Counted from the stretch's first letter, positions 23,479 through 35,329 are shown. The stretch is DNA of 64,000 bases from Austropuccinia psidii (GCA_023105745.1 JALGQZ010000011.1:35034594-35098593); one strand, 5' to 3'. Program-made: numbers and translations. The notes: generated from the letters alone by a model not told the origin.

Positions 23479-25377
23479 TGTAAGATTTTTCAATGAAACG
23501 CTTGATAATATCAATATGAATCAACAGTAATATGGCTGTTCTTATTAAATAGAATGAATAGATTTGGAAAAACCACAAATAAATAATTAATTTCTTAATT
23601 ATTTCTTTTAATTTCTATAAAGTACCAGTGATTATAACAATAAGGAGCCATTGTCCACTAGAATTAATTACAAGAATATTAATAATAAAACTTCTTATTG
23701 AGATAATGGTAAATTATTTTAATTAATAATTATAATAAATTTTTCAATAAACTACAAATTCAGAGGGAACCTTTATGCATTTGACAAAGATCTAAATAAT
23801 AATCCAATAATACCTTGAGTGAAATTTGTAGAGTGATTTGACAGATTATTTGTGTATTTAAACAATAAAACTGATTTATAGCAGTAATACAGAAATATAA
23901 TAGTTAAAATGTATTAAAAAAATTTATTTCTTTGTTTCCAAGTCTTTATGATTGGTTTTAAAATATTAAAACACTTAAATAGTATGATAACTAATAATTA
24001 CTTGTTGGTTTTAATGATAAGATTGAATAATTGGATTATTGTGGGAAAAAAAGCAATAGTAGGCCTCTTTTAAGTCTAAGGAATCTCACAGAGGCATTTT
24101 ATGATAAAATCTGAAAATCAATTAGTGATAAACTGTTTATCCTCTTTGGATTATTGATTACTTCACTTGTTGTCACATGAGATTATCATAATTACTTAAT
24201 TAAGCTATTTTACATGACTACAAACCAATTTATTGTTAAGAAATAGAGTATTAAAGACTGGAGATATTCTTTTATTTCAAAATTTTATCAATGCTATTGG
24301 ACATTCCATAACAGGTTGTATTTTCTTTTAATTTTTGAAGATTCAGTGTTTCACATGAAATCATCAAAAATGGATTATAAGTGAGACTTTTAGTTTGAAC
24401 TATAAAGTTGTAATTATTTTCAATTTTAGTGTGTAATTTACCTTTCACTATTTTTCCTGAAAGTTTCAGAATTATCGATTAAGAATTTTTTAATGAATTT
24501 CTGAAGTTTTTACCTCATTTCCATGCAGAAAAGCAGATAGTATAGTTACAGCTGGCTTCTATGAGGTAAATTCATGGATGATAGTCAAAAGAGGCTTTTA
24601 TTCCTCCTTTTGGGTTTATCCATGGAAAATCATTAATAATTGTCAAGGTTAAAGGAGTCAGAGTTTCTCATCATATCTTTGTCACATCAAAATAGCAGCC
24701 TACCTGCTATTTTCTCATTATTTTTGATATTTTAACTTGGTAACCAGGTTCCAAAAAGGTTTTAATAGAATAATTGGGCCATGATAATCCATATATACAA
24801 GCTTTAGAGCTTTCCACACTTCAGAGGCCTCAGAATTGGGTACCCTTGCTCTCTTTGATGTCTTTTGTCCTCCTTAGCTATTTTCATGTCAAAAATAGTA
24901 ATTTGGCATTCAAGACTGATATCCACAATGGGTGTATCAAAATGGTATGTAATAATAAAGTTAATAATTTTAATTTCAAAAAAATGCATAACACTATTCT
25001 TATTGTATAGATGTAATAGTTGATTTCTCAAATTCCCATTATTTTGGTGTGAAATTTAGAAAAGCAAAAATTTTAACAATTCTTTTATGTAGTATCTATG
25101 ATGTGTTAGCAAATTATTTTACATATTACCACCTCATGGAGTCAATTTAAGCTTCTTAACTCTATGAAGTTACCCTGGGTGAATTTCTGTGTATAATCCA
25201 AATTTGGCCTTAAATACATGGATTTACTTCCAAATAAAAGCATTATTCATCTTTTCTTAGATGAAAAATGATGAATTTTTGATATAAGAATAACTTCTTA
25301 GTTATTCAAAGTTCAAAGGTTATTTTTATATTAAATGTGGCCTATTTGAATATTCAAAATATACCTCAAGGCTCACC
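23479..25377 (-). repeat. 5' LTR of B1
   Basis: About 1.9 kb. In plus-strand view it starts TGTAAGATTTTT and ends CTCAAGGCTCACC, i.e. TGTGAGCC-type U3 start and CTTACA end on the minus strand. It aligns along its length with 52021-53914 and 50133-51960, and is followed by CCATA, matching CCATG before 3641. Confidence 0.82.
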
Positions 25378-25382
25378 CCATA

Positions 25383-27289
25383 CGTGCAAGACCTGTGGCT
25401 TGTATCACATAAATGTACATTTGTCATTATATAATTTATTTCTTCATTTTAAGAGAAAATAAGAATAAATCCTACAGGGTGATTCACAGAGTTTTTAATA
25501 TCTATCCTACTGGCTACTAGAGCCAAAAATTATTGAATAGAATTGATTAATCACAGAATCTCATTTTTAATGGTATTAAACTGCAGGGAAAAGATATTTA
25601 AATTCATCTCATATAATTAATGAGGCTTAATGAATGTTTCATTTACCCCTTTCTTTCATCATTGATCATTTGCTTCAGATAAAGACTTCACTTTGGCTAC
25701 AATAATGAGATGGGAGCTAAAGAACATGGTAGATTTGGATCTCATTTCAGAAACCGATTATAAGGTTAGAGAGATTAAAGAAATTTTCAATAATAACAGA
25801 TATAGCTCAATTGTTTAATATCTAAATTGAGAAAAAAAAACTCCTTTTTTTAAATTATACTTGATAAAACTTATAACAGGAATGATCAAGAGATTTGAAG
25901 CATATTGAAGTAAAATATATATTTTGAGTGATATTCCGAGTCAAACTCTTTCTTTCTCAAAGCTTTTGGAGTTTATATTAATTTTTAAGTTGTAATTTAT
26001 TAAAAATACTAGAACTAATTCCAGAAAAATATGAAAGGTAGGATTCAAGTTGGAAAAACCAGAATTGATAACCATTTTTCTCAGTAAATTTCCTGAATAA
26101 CTAAATTGATTTTTTTAAGGAATATAAAATGGCTTCCACAATGGAAAATTTGTTTTATTTTTACAAAACAAGACAGATATCACATTCAAGTAATATAGAA
26201 TTGATATAGTCATCAAGGAACTAATGCATTTTACAGGAAAGAAAGACACTGAATTGTAGAATCAAAAGAAACACTGAATTTTACATCCAAAGAAAAAAGT
26301 GGTGTTGAAATTATTGAAAAAAGATATTATTACAGAAGAGTACAGTTGTAAAAACTATCCTGAAAAGAAGCTGACCAATCTTATCATTCAAAAAAGCTCT
26401 AGTTTTAATCATCTCAATGGTGAGGAGGAATTTTTCAGAATCACCTTGTTAAACAATACTTTTCAATTTCAAAATTTCATTTTTAATTATTTTTTCTTTT
26501 CATTTTTATTATTTTTATTTTTTTATTAAACATAAATTCATCAATTTTTTTATTTTGTGAGAATTCACCGTATTCTGTAGTACTTGAAGAGACAGAAATT
26601 TGTTTTCACTTGAATGTGTTAGATAAATCTATATTTTAAATAAGAGTTCAAATTATCATCCTTTTCATTATCACTAATCAATACATAATAGATATTTAAC
26701 TTCAAAGAGAATGGAATAAGCTACTAAACTTATAAAAGCTCTCATATATAGTGAAGATAAATGTAAAAATCCCTTTCTTATGCTTTTTTAAAATACTTTC
26801 TTCTGGGTTGAGTTTTCCAGGAATGTGTTTTATGGAAGTAAAGAAATTACCTGCATAGACTGGACTTCAAAATGTTTAATTCTTAGAATTTTAGCATGTT
26901 TTCAAGTATTTTTTTTTGACTTGTTTGGAAAACCTTAGCACATTATATTATGCCAATGATTACCACATTTTTCCAAAAAAAATAAACTATTACTTTAATC
27001 TTCTTTCTTTGTTGTGTTCACTTTGTAATATAAAAAAAACAAATATTAATAGTGTGAATTAAGAATCAACTTCTCAAGAGAAGGAAATTCCACAGGAGGA
27101 TGTTTAAACCCATGGAATGTCTGTACAATTAGGAAAGAATTTTATTGAAAGTAAATGATATAAAATACTAAAAAATACAAACAAGAATCTGAATCAGAAA
27201 TAATATATTACATCAATATCATTTATTTTAGTACAAAATATTAATTTTCACATAACAATTTCTTGTTGGTAATTACAATGATCATTTAA
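25383..27289. other. AT-rich sequence with no supported gene
   Basis: No open frame above 80 codons has recognisable content and no clear LTR or repeat boundary is visible. The frame at 26299-26529 is low-complexity and ends in a Phe/Leu-rich run from T-rich DNA. The stretch is probably degraded transposon sequence. Confidence 0.5.
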
Positions 27290-27516
27290 ATATCTTAGTT
27301 ATTGCATATTGATATAATTTATTATTATTATTATTTATTAACAATAATATCTCATTGTATTTATTATTATTTTATATGATAAATGATATCTTTTATGATT
27401 AATATTTCTCTAAAACAATTTTATTATTATTATTATTTCTAAAGATATGGACAGTCATAGTACAATTATATAAAAAAAGTGTATTTTTGTATATTGTTCC
27501 ATAGGCACACCTTACA
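27290..27516 (+). repeat. 3' end of a degraded LTR
   Basis: (TTA)n-rich sequence leads to GACAGTCATAGTAC and TTCCATAGGCACACCTTACA, the same R/U5 end as the LTRs ending at 10637, 34828 and 47979. The matching TGTGAGCC start is not visible upstream, so the LTR is truncated or badly decayed. Confidence 0.5.
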
Positions 27517-28430
27517 TATTATATATACTCCACAGATCTAATGTTCATAAATACTTTAATGTTTTTTTCATGGCTAGCATAAGTTATTCCATAGGAAAGA
27601 GCAGGCTATATCTAAAAGATCTAACTTATTCCCTCTTCCAAAAAAGATATGCTTTTAACCTATTTGAAAGCAGTTGAAAATAGCTCTAAAATGACATTGT
27701 GAAAGGGTATATGGATACTGTACATTGGTTGTAAGAGCATTTCTTTAACACAAGAAATCTCCCCCCCCTGGGGTAAGGTTTTGTCTTTTCCCAAGCAAAA
27801 GTGACCATTTTAGCTTCAAATTTCCATTAGAGTCCTTATCAAAAATTTTCAACCTGTCTTTTGATTGCTTCATTATTTGGCATAAGAGTTTCAAATGGCT
27901 TATTTCCCTTTCATCCTTGATATTTTTTGCTGATTGTAATTTCTCAGCCCAGACTTAAATGCTATCAATTTTTTTGCAAGCAAACTTTTCCCTGGCTTAA
28001 ACATGACATGGAATAATTAGAGAATTCACACCACCAAATGAAAGTCAGTCCCTGAAAAATTCTGAATACTAATACAATTTGAGTTATTTACCCATACATC
28101 GAAATTCTGCCATATTGTTAGCAATTTGCTTTATAGAGGTGTTTGGCAGATTTCTAGGTATATATACAAATTTGTCTTCTATGTATCACTGGATTGAATG
28201 CTTAACTACTAAAGCCAAGAACAGTTCTAAATTCAGCTTCATTCATAAAAATCCTGGTTGTGCTTGAATTTTATCTTTTTTTTACTTCAAAGGCATAATT
28301 GTTGACATTTTGGCACCTCCCTATGCTTGTATATGTTTTCAAGTCTCCCAAACAGACACTTGTTGTTGTACTAATGTCCTCAGGTTGTGCAATATTGCTT
28401 AGGGCCGCTCTCTCCTTTCAGTCAACTTGG
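27517..28430. other. Sequence of unknown origin, possible decayed coding DNA on minus strand
   Basis: Composition is less extreme than the flanks. Short minus-strand stretches such as RIFMNEAEFRTVLG (near 28225-28270) and KPFETLMPNNEAIKRQ (near 27850-27900) look protein-like but are broken by stops and shifts. I do not recognise a family; they may be remains of a transposon gene. Confidence 0.25.
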
Positions 28431-29289
28431 CCCTTTTGGGTACTTAAATAACATCTCACTTCCTTCCTCTCAAACTATTTTCTTCGTCTTACTTCTTTCT
28501 CTCTACTACCTTGTCTCTTCCTTCTATTTTCTTTTTAAGCTCACATCCATACTCAGGTAAAGTCTCTGAACTACTCAAGCCGTATTACAGTTCTAAAACT
28601 TACCCACGACTTCAAATAGTCCTGTTATTTTCTTCTTTGTTCTTTCTCTATTTTCTCAAAACTGTCGATTAAAACCTTGTAATCCACCTCTAAGGTACAA
28701 ACCACTCATCTTTTTGTTTCCTTTTTAAAACTTCTTACTAATTGTAATCCACCTCTAAGTTTTTGTGTTCTAACAGTTAGATCTTCCTCATTTCCCACTT
28801 GCTGACATAGCGAACGGCAGCAAAATCAATACCAATTTGCTTAGTGAGTAATGGTGAGGTGATATCGATTTTATTACGGAAAACCCATCAAAATCGTACA
28901 ATTTTGCGTTAGACATAATCTTATGTTTTCCTTTTGTGTGCTATACCAAACAAGGTTCAGGGCTATAGCAGGGTTAGAGACAGATAGAGATACCAACCAC
29001 TCAAACCCATTTTTTCAAACAGCTAATCGTCTCTTGGTGTTTCTGTATTATGATGGTTTGATCCCATGAGGCATAAATTGATATCAAGGTAATAGGCAAG
29101 GCAGTCCAATATCAAATGCCTTAGCATTCGGTGCAAGGCTTAAATAAAAGTTGATTCAAGCAACGCTGAGTTGTGCATATGTCACCAATCAGTTGAGCGC
29201 TGCTGATGCTTCATGAGCAGATAAAACTAAACAGCAATATCTCAGCACTTCCCAAAAGCATAGACTTGTCAATTTTTGCAAGTGCTTAC
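28431..29289. other. Intergenic DNA downstream of the omega-amidase gene
   Basis: A pyrimidine-rich tract (28455-28560) is followed by the 17-mer TGTAATCCACCTCTAAG at 28679 and again at 28743. G+C rises towards 28800-29290. No open frame is supported. The part next to 29290 should hold the 3' UTR of the amidase gene. The pyrimidine tract could be a promoter for a plus-strand transcript, but nothing coding follows. Confidence 0.4.
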
Positions 29290-30799
29290 TTAGACGAGTT
29301 TTGCAATGTCAGGATAAACATCGAAGCGTCGTTGAGTAGTTATGGGTAGGCCAGCTCGGGCCTTCACGATTTCCTTCATATCGATGGTGCCGACCACAAT
29401 GCATTCATTTTCGTCCGTGGTGGACACCACTCGAGCCCTAAAACAACACAATTTCAGATTAATATACTCGATGACGAAAAGGGAGAAAAGAATTTGTTTA
29501 AGATTTGCATTGGATCCACAATAGTTGAATGTCCCCAAGCATGATATCCACTGGACAGATCACGAGCAGGTGAACATGTTGCTACGTAGATTTGATTGTC
29601 GATAGCACTAAAAGCATACAAAAGGATAATCCAAAGGTTTAAGCATGTCGTCAATAATTGGAAGAATGAGCAAACTGTCATACCGGGCTCTTTGAAGCAG
29701 CTCCCAATGTAAAGGGCCAGTCGTAAGATTAAAAGCACCAGGGTAAATCATTGCGACGCATCCTGTTTATCCACCAAAAACAAGTAATATGTTTGGCTCA
29801 AGGCTTCTAAGAGTTTATTTTTTACAAACCAGCGGACCTTTTCGAGCAGCGATCATGGCCATTTCAGGAAATCTCATGTCATAACATATGGCCAAACCAA
29901 CTTTTCCGAATGCTGGAGGTAAAACAAGGGTTGGTGACATTCCGTACGAGGATGGTCATGACTACGAGATGAGAATAAAAATAGCGAGCCACTTACGAGT
30001 TTCAATAATTGTCACAGGGGCATTGCCTGCAGAAAGCGTTTCACTTTCTTTAAACGTAATTTGATTGGGGATGTCTATATCGAACAAATGCAGCTTCCGG
30101 TGCAAAGCGACAAGTTGTCCGTCCGGGCTGAAGACGGGGGCTGAATTGTAGAGAACCTTTGCGTCGCTGGGGCTTCTCTCGGGTATGGAACCTGCAGAAG
30201 CACGCAAGTTGCCGCTCGAGCGTCAGACACCAAACTCGCAACACCCAGGGAAGTTAGACGGGCTACGACTGACCTCCAAACAGCCACACTTTTGCTTCCT
30301 GTGCTGCTCGACTTAGCATCTTGACACTTGGGCTGGAGCACAATTCCACGTCCCAGCTCCCATCTTGGGCTTCGTGCCATCCAATGACTTCTGCGTATTT
30401 TTCAAAATGTGCCGAACCATACGGACTATTAAAAACCTCAGGCAAAACCACCACATCGACTGCCTTGTCAAGTTTGGTGTTTGCGGCTGCTTCGGCTATT
30501 TTTTGACGCGCATGCGCCAGGTTGGCATCCTTATCGGCAGAAATGGATCCAAGTTGAATCAGGGCAATATTGAAGGAGCGTCCGATCACATTATGCGATG
30601 GGCCGGGCAAGTTAGCCTGAATCCGAACTGACATGGCGCGAGAAGCAAAAGCAAGCTGCTGGCGTCTAGGAGGAAACGGCAATCTTGTTGCGAGTGCTCT
30701 TCGAAAGTGTGTTTGCGATCCGGTGGTAAAACGGAGCCAACGGAAAGTGGGTCCTAGCGATCCAATCCTCACTCCCGTCAGCGCCATGACAATCGGCAT
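29290..30799 (-). CDS. NIT2: Omega-amidase (carbon-nitrogen hydrolase, NIT2/NIT3 type), six exons
   Basis: Hydrolyses alpha-ketoglutaramate and alpha-ketosuccinamate to the 2-oxo acids and ammonia (family knowledge). By splicing logic the exons are 30274-30799, 29997-30191, 29838-29912, 29684-29762, 29509-29607 and 29290-29437; phases agree throughout and give 373 residues. The nitrilase triad is visible: Glu about 121 (VVLPEVF), Lys about 208 ([11 protein letters not shown]), Cys about 250 ([11 protein letters not shown]). Also present are [26 protein letters not shown] and WGHST. It ends at TAA 29290. The first ATG is at 30799; the ATG at 30787 has a better context (G at -3 and +4). The roughly 55-residue Arg-rich, acid-poor extension before Met56 (ATG 30634) resembles a mitochondrial presequence. 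Four introns are GT-AG, one appears GC-AG. G+C is much higher than in the flanks. The fungal name would be NIT3-like. Confidence 0.93.
29438..29508 (-). other. Intron 5 of the omega-amidase gene, apparent GC-AG intron
   Basis: Exon 5 ends ...GATCCAAT, and the next bases are GCAAAT; the acceptor is TTTTAG before GGCTCGAG. Only this choice keeps the phase and gives a join (VDPM-ARVVS) with the same spacing as other NIT2 proteins between the HST block and the following strand. No GT donor in the local sequence does so. The intron is 71 bp. Confidence 0.7.
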
Positions 30800-30983
30800 A
30801 ATTTCCGGCCACGTTCGGCGACTGCTCTTCCGATTCGGGTGAGCAGTGCGCGCAGCTGGGGCGGCGCCGAAGGCTGCTTGCTGTGCTGCCCACGCAGCAC
30901 TGCACCTGCCTGGCACCCCTGTGCCCGTTCTTGCGACCTCCGCAAAAGGTCAGAATGGTACAAAGTGAGCGGGAGAGCCAGGC

Positions 30984-30988
30984 AAAAA
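30984..30988 (-). terminator. RNA polymerase III terminator of the tRNA gene
   Basis: AAAAA on the plus strand, i.e. TTTTT on the tRNA strand, starts five bases after the discriminator base. This is the usual Pol III stop signal. Confidence 0.75.
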
Positions 30989-30992
30989 GGTT

Positions 30993-31074
30993 TTCCGAGT
31001 ACGGGAATCGAACCCGTCTCTACCGCGCGCGCCCGGATGAGAGGCGGTTATACTAGCCGATATACTAACTCGGA
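30993..31074 (-). tRNA. tRNA-Glu (CTC) with a 10-nt intron
   Basis: On the minus strand the acceptor arms TCCGAGT and ACTCGGA pair perfectly. The D arm is GTAT/GTAT with wobble pairs, as in other tRNA-Glu. The anticodon stem ACCGC/GCGGT encloses loop CTCTCA...C with anticodon CTC (31039-31041). The T arm is ACGGG-TTCGATT-CCCGT and the discriminator base is A. The 10-nt intron TCCGGGCGCG (31028-31037) sits after position 37, the standard eukaryotic site; removing it gives 72 nt. It lies 194 bp upstream of, and on the same strand as, the amidase start codon. A Pol III T-run follows. Confidence 0.95.
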
Positions 31075-31079
31075 AAAAT

Positions 31080-33059
31080 CGCTGTCGGGTACCCGAAGAC
31101 CACTCTTACTCAATTTGAAGGCTGAGGATTATCACAGGTTGGTATAATGGATGATTGCCTTTGCAAGATACCTTTTCCGCAATTGACACCATAATAAAGA
31201 CTCGTCAGTCTTTTCTTGCTATATGGCCCTGGTGAACAGAATTGGTACTTTGAACTCAAATTAAATCAAGAATTTTTACAATAATGAGTAAAAGTTTGAT
31301 TACAGTACTTGCATTCAGAAATATCCTTGCACGACATTATTTTGAAAGGTTATAATGACTTGGTTTTAGTGAACTAAAAACGGACTTAGTCTAGCTTTTG
31401 TTTGATTCAGCATATATATTTTCACTCAACCATAGACAAGATACTGTTCTTCAAGTTCATAAAAAAAGGTTTGTGGGAAAGCTAAATCTAATTGTCTAAA
31501 AGGGGATGAAATGAATGAAGCTTCCTATTGTTAGTAAGCTTTTGAAAGCCAAATTTTGGGATAAACTTTTGGATAAAATTAAATTATTTCAGCTTTTGAA
31601 TATTAGCTAAATATTCTCAATAATATTGGATGTTATTACCAAATTTATAATTTACAAAACTTTAAACATGGAATTAGGTAGAGTATCAGTTTATCTTCCA
31701 TTAAGCATAAAAAATAAATTCATCGTCTTAATAAATTATCGATTTTGAGATTAATTTATGAGTAATATTTCTGGTAAAAATATTGCAAAAACAAACGAGA
31801 ATGTTCAATATCAAATGAGATTGATAACAGCTCAGGTATAATGTGATATTTTCCAGGAAATGTGCTGTATTATTTCCTAGTAGTCTGGATTACATGAAGA
31901 ATTTTCAAACCTGGATTTTGTTGGTACTAATAGTCCATATTCTGGTGTTCTATTCTTCAAGAACTAGGAAATTTATTTTTTCAATTTTATATTCCAATAT
32001 AAAAAGAAATATTGATTTCATTGATTTTTTTGTTCTCTAGAAAAAAGCTATTTTTTCACTATGATTTTCTATTCTGTATTCCTGTCTTGGTTTAATTACT
32101 ACCCTCATGAAATTCAGAGAACTTACATTATAATATCTTAAGTTTACTTCTGGGAGACTATTGATATATTGAATTTCCAGAAGACTCTCTTAATCTCATA
32201 TTTTATGATTACTGGATGAAAATTAAACATTAAAAATGAAATGAATCATGAGTGTTATGAATAAATATTTGGTAAAAAATTCATAATATAAGAATTATAA
32301 CCTTAAGATAATTAGAGCTTAATCATAAGGAGATACCCCAAAAAATAGGAACCATAAAATAGAAACGTACAAAGGGTTTTTTCCTATGTAACTCATAAAA
32401 AAAGGAGAAAAATTTAGCTTTGGTTAATTTCAAAAAAATTGGTTAAGATTTAAGGTTTATTTTAGAATTCAATAGTAGGGTTGGAATACAGTCGATGAGA
32501 TGTGAATGATATTATTAATTACTTATCAAAATTTCTTTTTTAGGTATTAATATTGATATTTATAATAAATATCTAAGATATTTGTTCTTCTTTAGCATAT
32601 CCACAATTATCTTTATTAAAAAAAATTAAAATAGTGTTGATAATTCATTACCTATATGGCACACAAGAGTCTTCTTTTTTTGAAAAAACTTTTTTTTAAG
32701 TTTTGGTGAAAACTCTCATATTTTTATGTAAGCCTGAGTTAGGAATCTCATTAAAACAAGATTTAATTTGAGAATATTAGGTCAGTATCAATGATATTCA
32801 ATCTAACTTATATCAAAAAATCCTAATTGGTAATAGAAAATTAATAATATGTAAATTGATTTCTGAGAAATTGAATATAAAATTTAATTGATATGCCCGA
32901 ATTGTGCTAATTTGAGCTTATGGGAAAATATTTATCTTCTTAGAAATGAAAAAATGGATTTTAATTTAAAATATTCATGGTTAATTTGAGCTCAAGTTAT
33001 TTATATATTTTGATCTTAAAGTCACCCTAACTATCTAAAAAAATAATCTTAATGATCTA
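31080..33059. other. AT-rich sequence with no supported gene
   Basis: The G+C drop right after the tRNA gene marks the edge of the gene island. Only short random frames occur, such as 31843-32040. The sequence ends at the LTR start at 33060. Confidence 0.5.
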
Positions 33060-34828
33060 TGTGAGCCTTTGAGATATGACCAAATATCCAAGAAAAGGTT
33101 AAAAAAATATAATAAAACTTATTTTAATAATAATAATTAAAAAAAAATTCTTAAAAACCATTAAATTAAGTAGAAATTCCATAAAAAGGCAGAAATTCTT
33201 GATTATCTTAGAAAACAATGGATGAAAATCGAATGATTTACACCTATAAATATTTCATTTCATATCTTTAAACCCAATACTTACTGGAATACCTGAATAG
33301 ATGCACTTTCAGGATCAGTGCATATATTGATGGTTTTCAGCTCATATATTTTAAAATACTCAGAATGAAGATATGAGAAAGAATTGAAGTTACCAAAAAA
33401 TAACTTTTAAAATAAATTCATAAAATTTATATGTCAAGTTAGAAATAAGCTTATTAATAATAAAGAGAAACTTACTGAAATAGCAATCCCAGTTGACCAC
33501 TTAAAACTAAAAGTATGCCAAACTTAAAATAAAGTCTCTATTCAGATTTTAATACTTCATAAGTCAATAATGGGATAATCTTTATCATTATATTAATTTT
33601 ATAATCCTATTAAATTATGGTTCAAAGTCTAAAATAGCAAATTTTGATAGAAAAGATTAAATAAAAGAAAAATAATCAAAAGTGGAGTTTTGATGACATA
33701 ATAAAATACTCTTGGAACCTTGGTAAGAAAATGAAAAGATATTAGAACTAACTATGTGAATTTTATTTGTGTGAAAAACCTAAAAGTTATTAATGATTGA
33801 AGTTAACAATAAAAAAAAATCATTTTTGATCTTTAGCTGTAATATTGATATAAGATTAACAGTTTAAGAAGAGCTGAAACTGGTGAATTTTGATATTTTA
33901 TTATTAAAGCTACCTTAATATATTCATTTAAATAGATTTACATGCTTATGATTCTAGAAAATCAGATTTATAGTAACAACTCTAAAATATGGAATAATAG
34001 TGAACTAAGAAGGTTTAATAATGTTGTAATCATCACTAAACCTTAGAATATTGATCAATTAAAGTTGATAGAATCAGTAAAATTCTTCTAGGATGTATCT
34101 GTTTACTAGAAGGAATGATATTTGCTATATAAAGACCCCTTCTTTCTCTGTTTCTCCCTCAGGTGAATCAAATTCAATAAATCACTAAATAAAAAGCTAA
34201 TCCACTCCATTCTTCTAAATATAACTATTATATTGTAAAAGAAAAAATTCTTAAATTGTAGTGATTACTTGAATTTATTTTATATATAAATATTCCTTTA
34301 TTATTTGTTAAATTCTGTTAAATTTTCTAAATCCACATAAAAATAGTAAAATATGTATTTCTCTCTATTTTTTATTGTAACTACATTCTGAAACTGTTTT
34401 ATTTACTTATTTAGATGTAAAATAATCCAAAATTATTATATTAAGAATTAAAAGGAAGATATTTTTATCTTATTATAATATCTCTCTATAATACCATTTT
34501 TTATAAATATAAATAGTATTTATATTGAATTGTAACTTTAATATTGATAATATTCAATTTGTAAATTGCTATTCATTATTAAATAACCATTTCTTACCCC
34601 TTCTCTATTTATTGGTAACAATAATAAATTGCCATAATTTATTAATTATCAACTTATTATACCATTTCTATAATATAAATTATATAATATTCTTTATGAA
34701 ATAATTATAATAGTATATCAGTATTATAATTATTTTAAATATTATTATTCATGATAATTAGGAAATTAAGAGTAAAATGAGCTAAATATGAGTGATTTTT
34801 TCTTATTGTTTCATAGTCAAACCTTACA
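33060..34828 (+). repeat. LTR with leader (TGTGAGCC lineage, subfamily G), copy 1
   Basis: 1769 bp, starting TGTGAGCCTTTGAGATATGAC and ending TTTCATAGTCAAACCTTACA. It aligns with 46043-47979 at both ends and in the middle (TATAAA block, CTCCCTCAG/CCCCTCAG, the TTGGTAACAATAATAAA segment). The leader GGGCTAGTTTGTGAAAC after the LTR is shared with the other copy, so this was a 5' LTR of a now lost element. No matching target duplication is visible. Confidence 0.7.
34126..34134 (+). promoter_or_regulatory. TATA box of the LTR
   Basis: TATATAAAG, followed by a pyrimidine-rich stretch, CCCCTTCTTTCTCTG. The equivalent site in the sister LTR is TATAAATAG at 47221. This is the probable U3 promoter core. 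Confidence 0.5.
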
Positions 34829-35329
34829 ATTTTGATTCAAATATGGGGCTAGTTTGTGAAACTTATTATTATGAGAAACTAATATATAATAGAAATAATG
34901 GGTTATAAAAATAATAATGAAAACAAATTCCATACTATGAATAAGAAATTTTTCTAATTTCATTTTTTTGGGTTCATGGGATATTCACCATATCTTTTTA
35001 ACATCTATGGGTAAGTGATCAAATCAAGAATTATTTTTACTTTATCTAAATATATGAGAGCTATCAATAATTATGCATAATTTATAGATATATAAACATA
35101 GGTTATAATAAGATCAATCATATAATAAAATCTTGATAATACAATAATTAAGCTAAATTCACATAATAATTATATTCTTGTAGCTATTATACAGGGTCTA
35201 TGATCTAAACAATTGGAAATTTTACCATGTTCTTTAAATATTTTTCTTTGTTTTAGAAATGAAATTTTTATTAGCTATCCATATTAAATGGAAGAAATAT
35301 CTTCTTTCAAGCTATTATGGGTAGGTTAT
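34829..35329 (+). other. Leader remnant of subfamily G element
   Basis: The first 110 bases resemble those after 47979 (GCTAGTTTGTGAAAC and ATTCCATACT). The rest is AT-rich with no frame. It is cut by the solo LTR at 35330. Confidence 0.45.

Larger units (their letters stand above)
3641..25377 (-). mobile_element. Ty3/gypsy retroelement B1 (minus strand), interrupted by element A
   Basis: Read on the minus strand, the order is 5' LTR (23479-25377), leader, gag, protease, reverse transcriptase, RNase H, integrase, chromodomain remnant, 3' LTR (3641-about 5255). Integrase is split at 6024/17876 by the 11.85 kb element A. Flanking 5-mers CCATG (3636-3640) and CCATA (25378-25382) fit a 5-bp target duplication with one change. 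Without A the element is about 9.9 kb. The 3' LTR has lost about 330 bp of its U3 end together with the polypurine tract. All frames carry stops or shifts, so it is defective. B2 at 52-59 kb is a better preserved relative. Confidence 0.85.

Noticed and set aside
29763..29837. GTTTGT donor further into intron 3 of the amidase gene
   Set aside because: It breaks the phase with exon 4. The donor GTCCGC at 29837 keeps the frame and restores the [14 protein letters not shown] join.
30800..30916. Start of the amidase frame at 30916
   Set aside because: The codon at 30916 is GTG, not ATG. The first ATG in the frame is at 30799, and the residues before it are a GC-rich reading of upstream DNA next to the tRNA gene.
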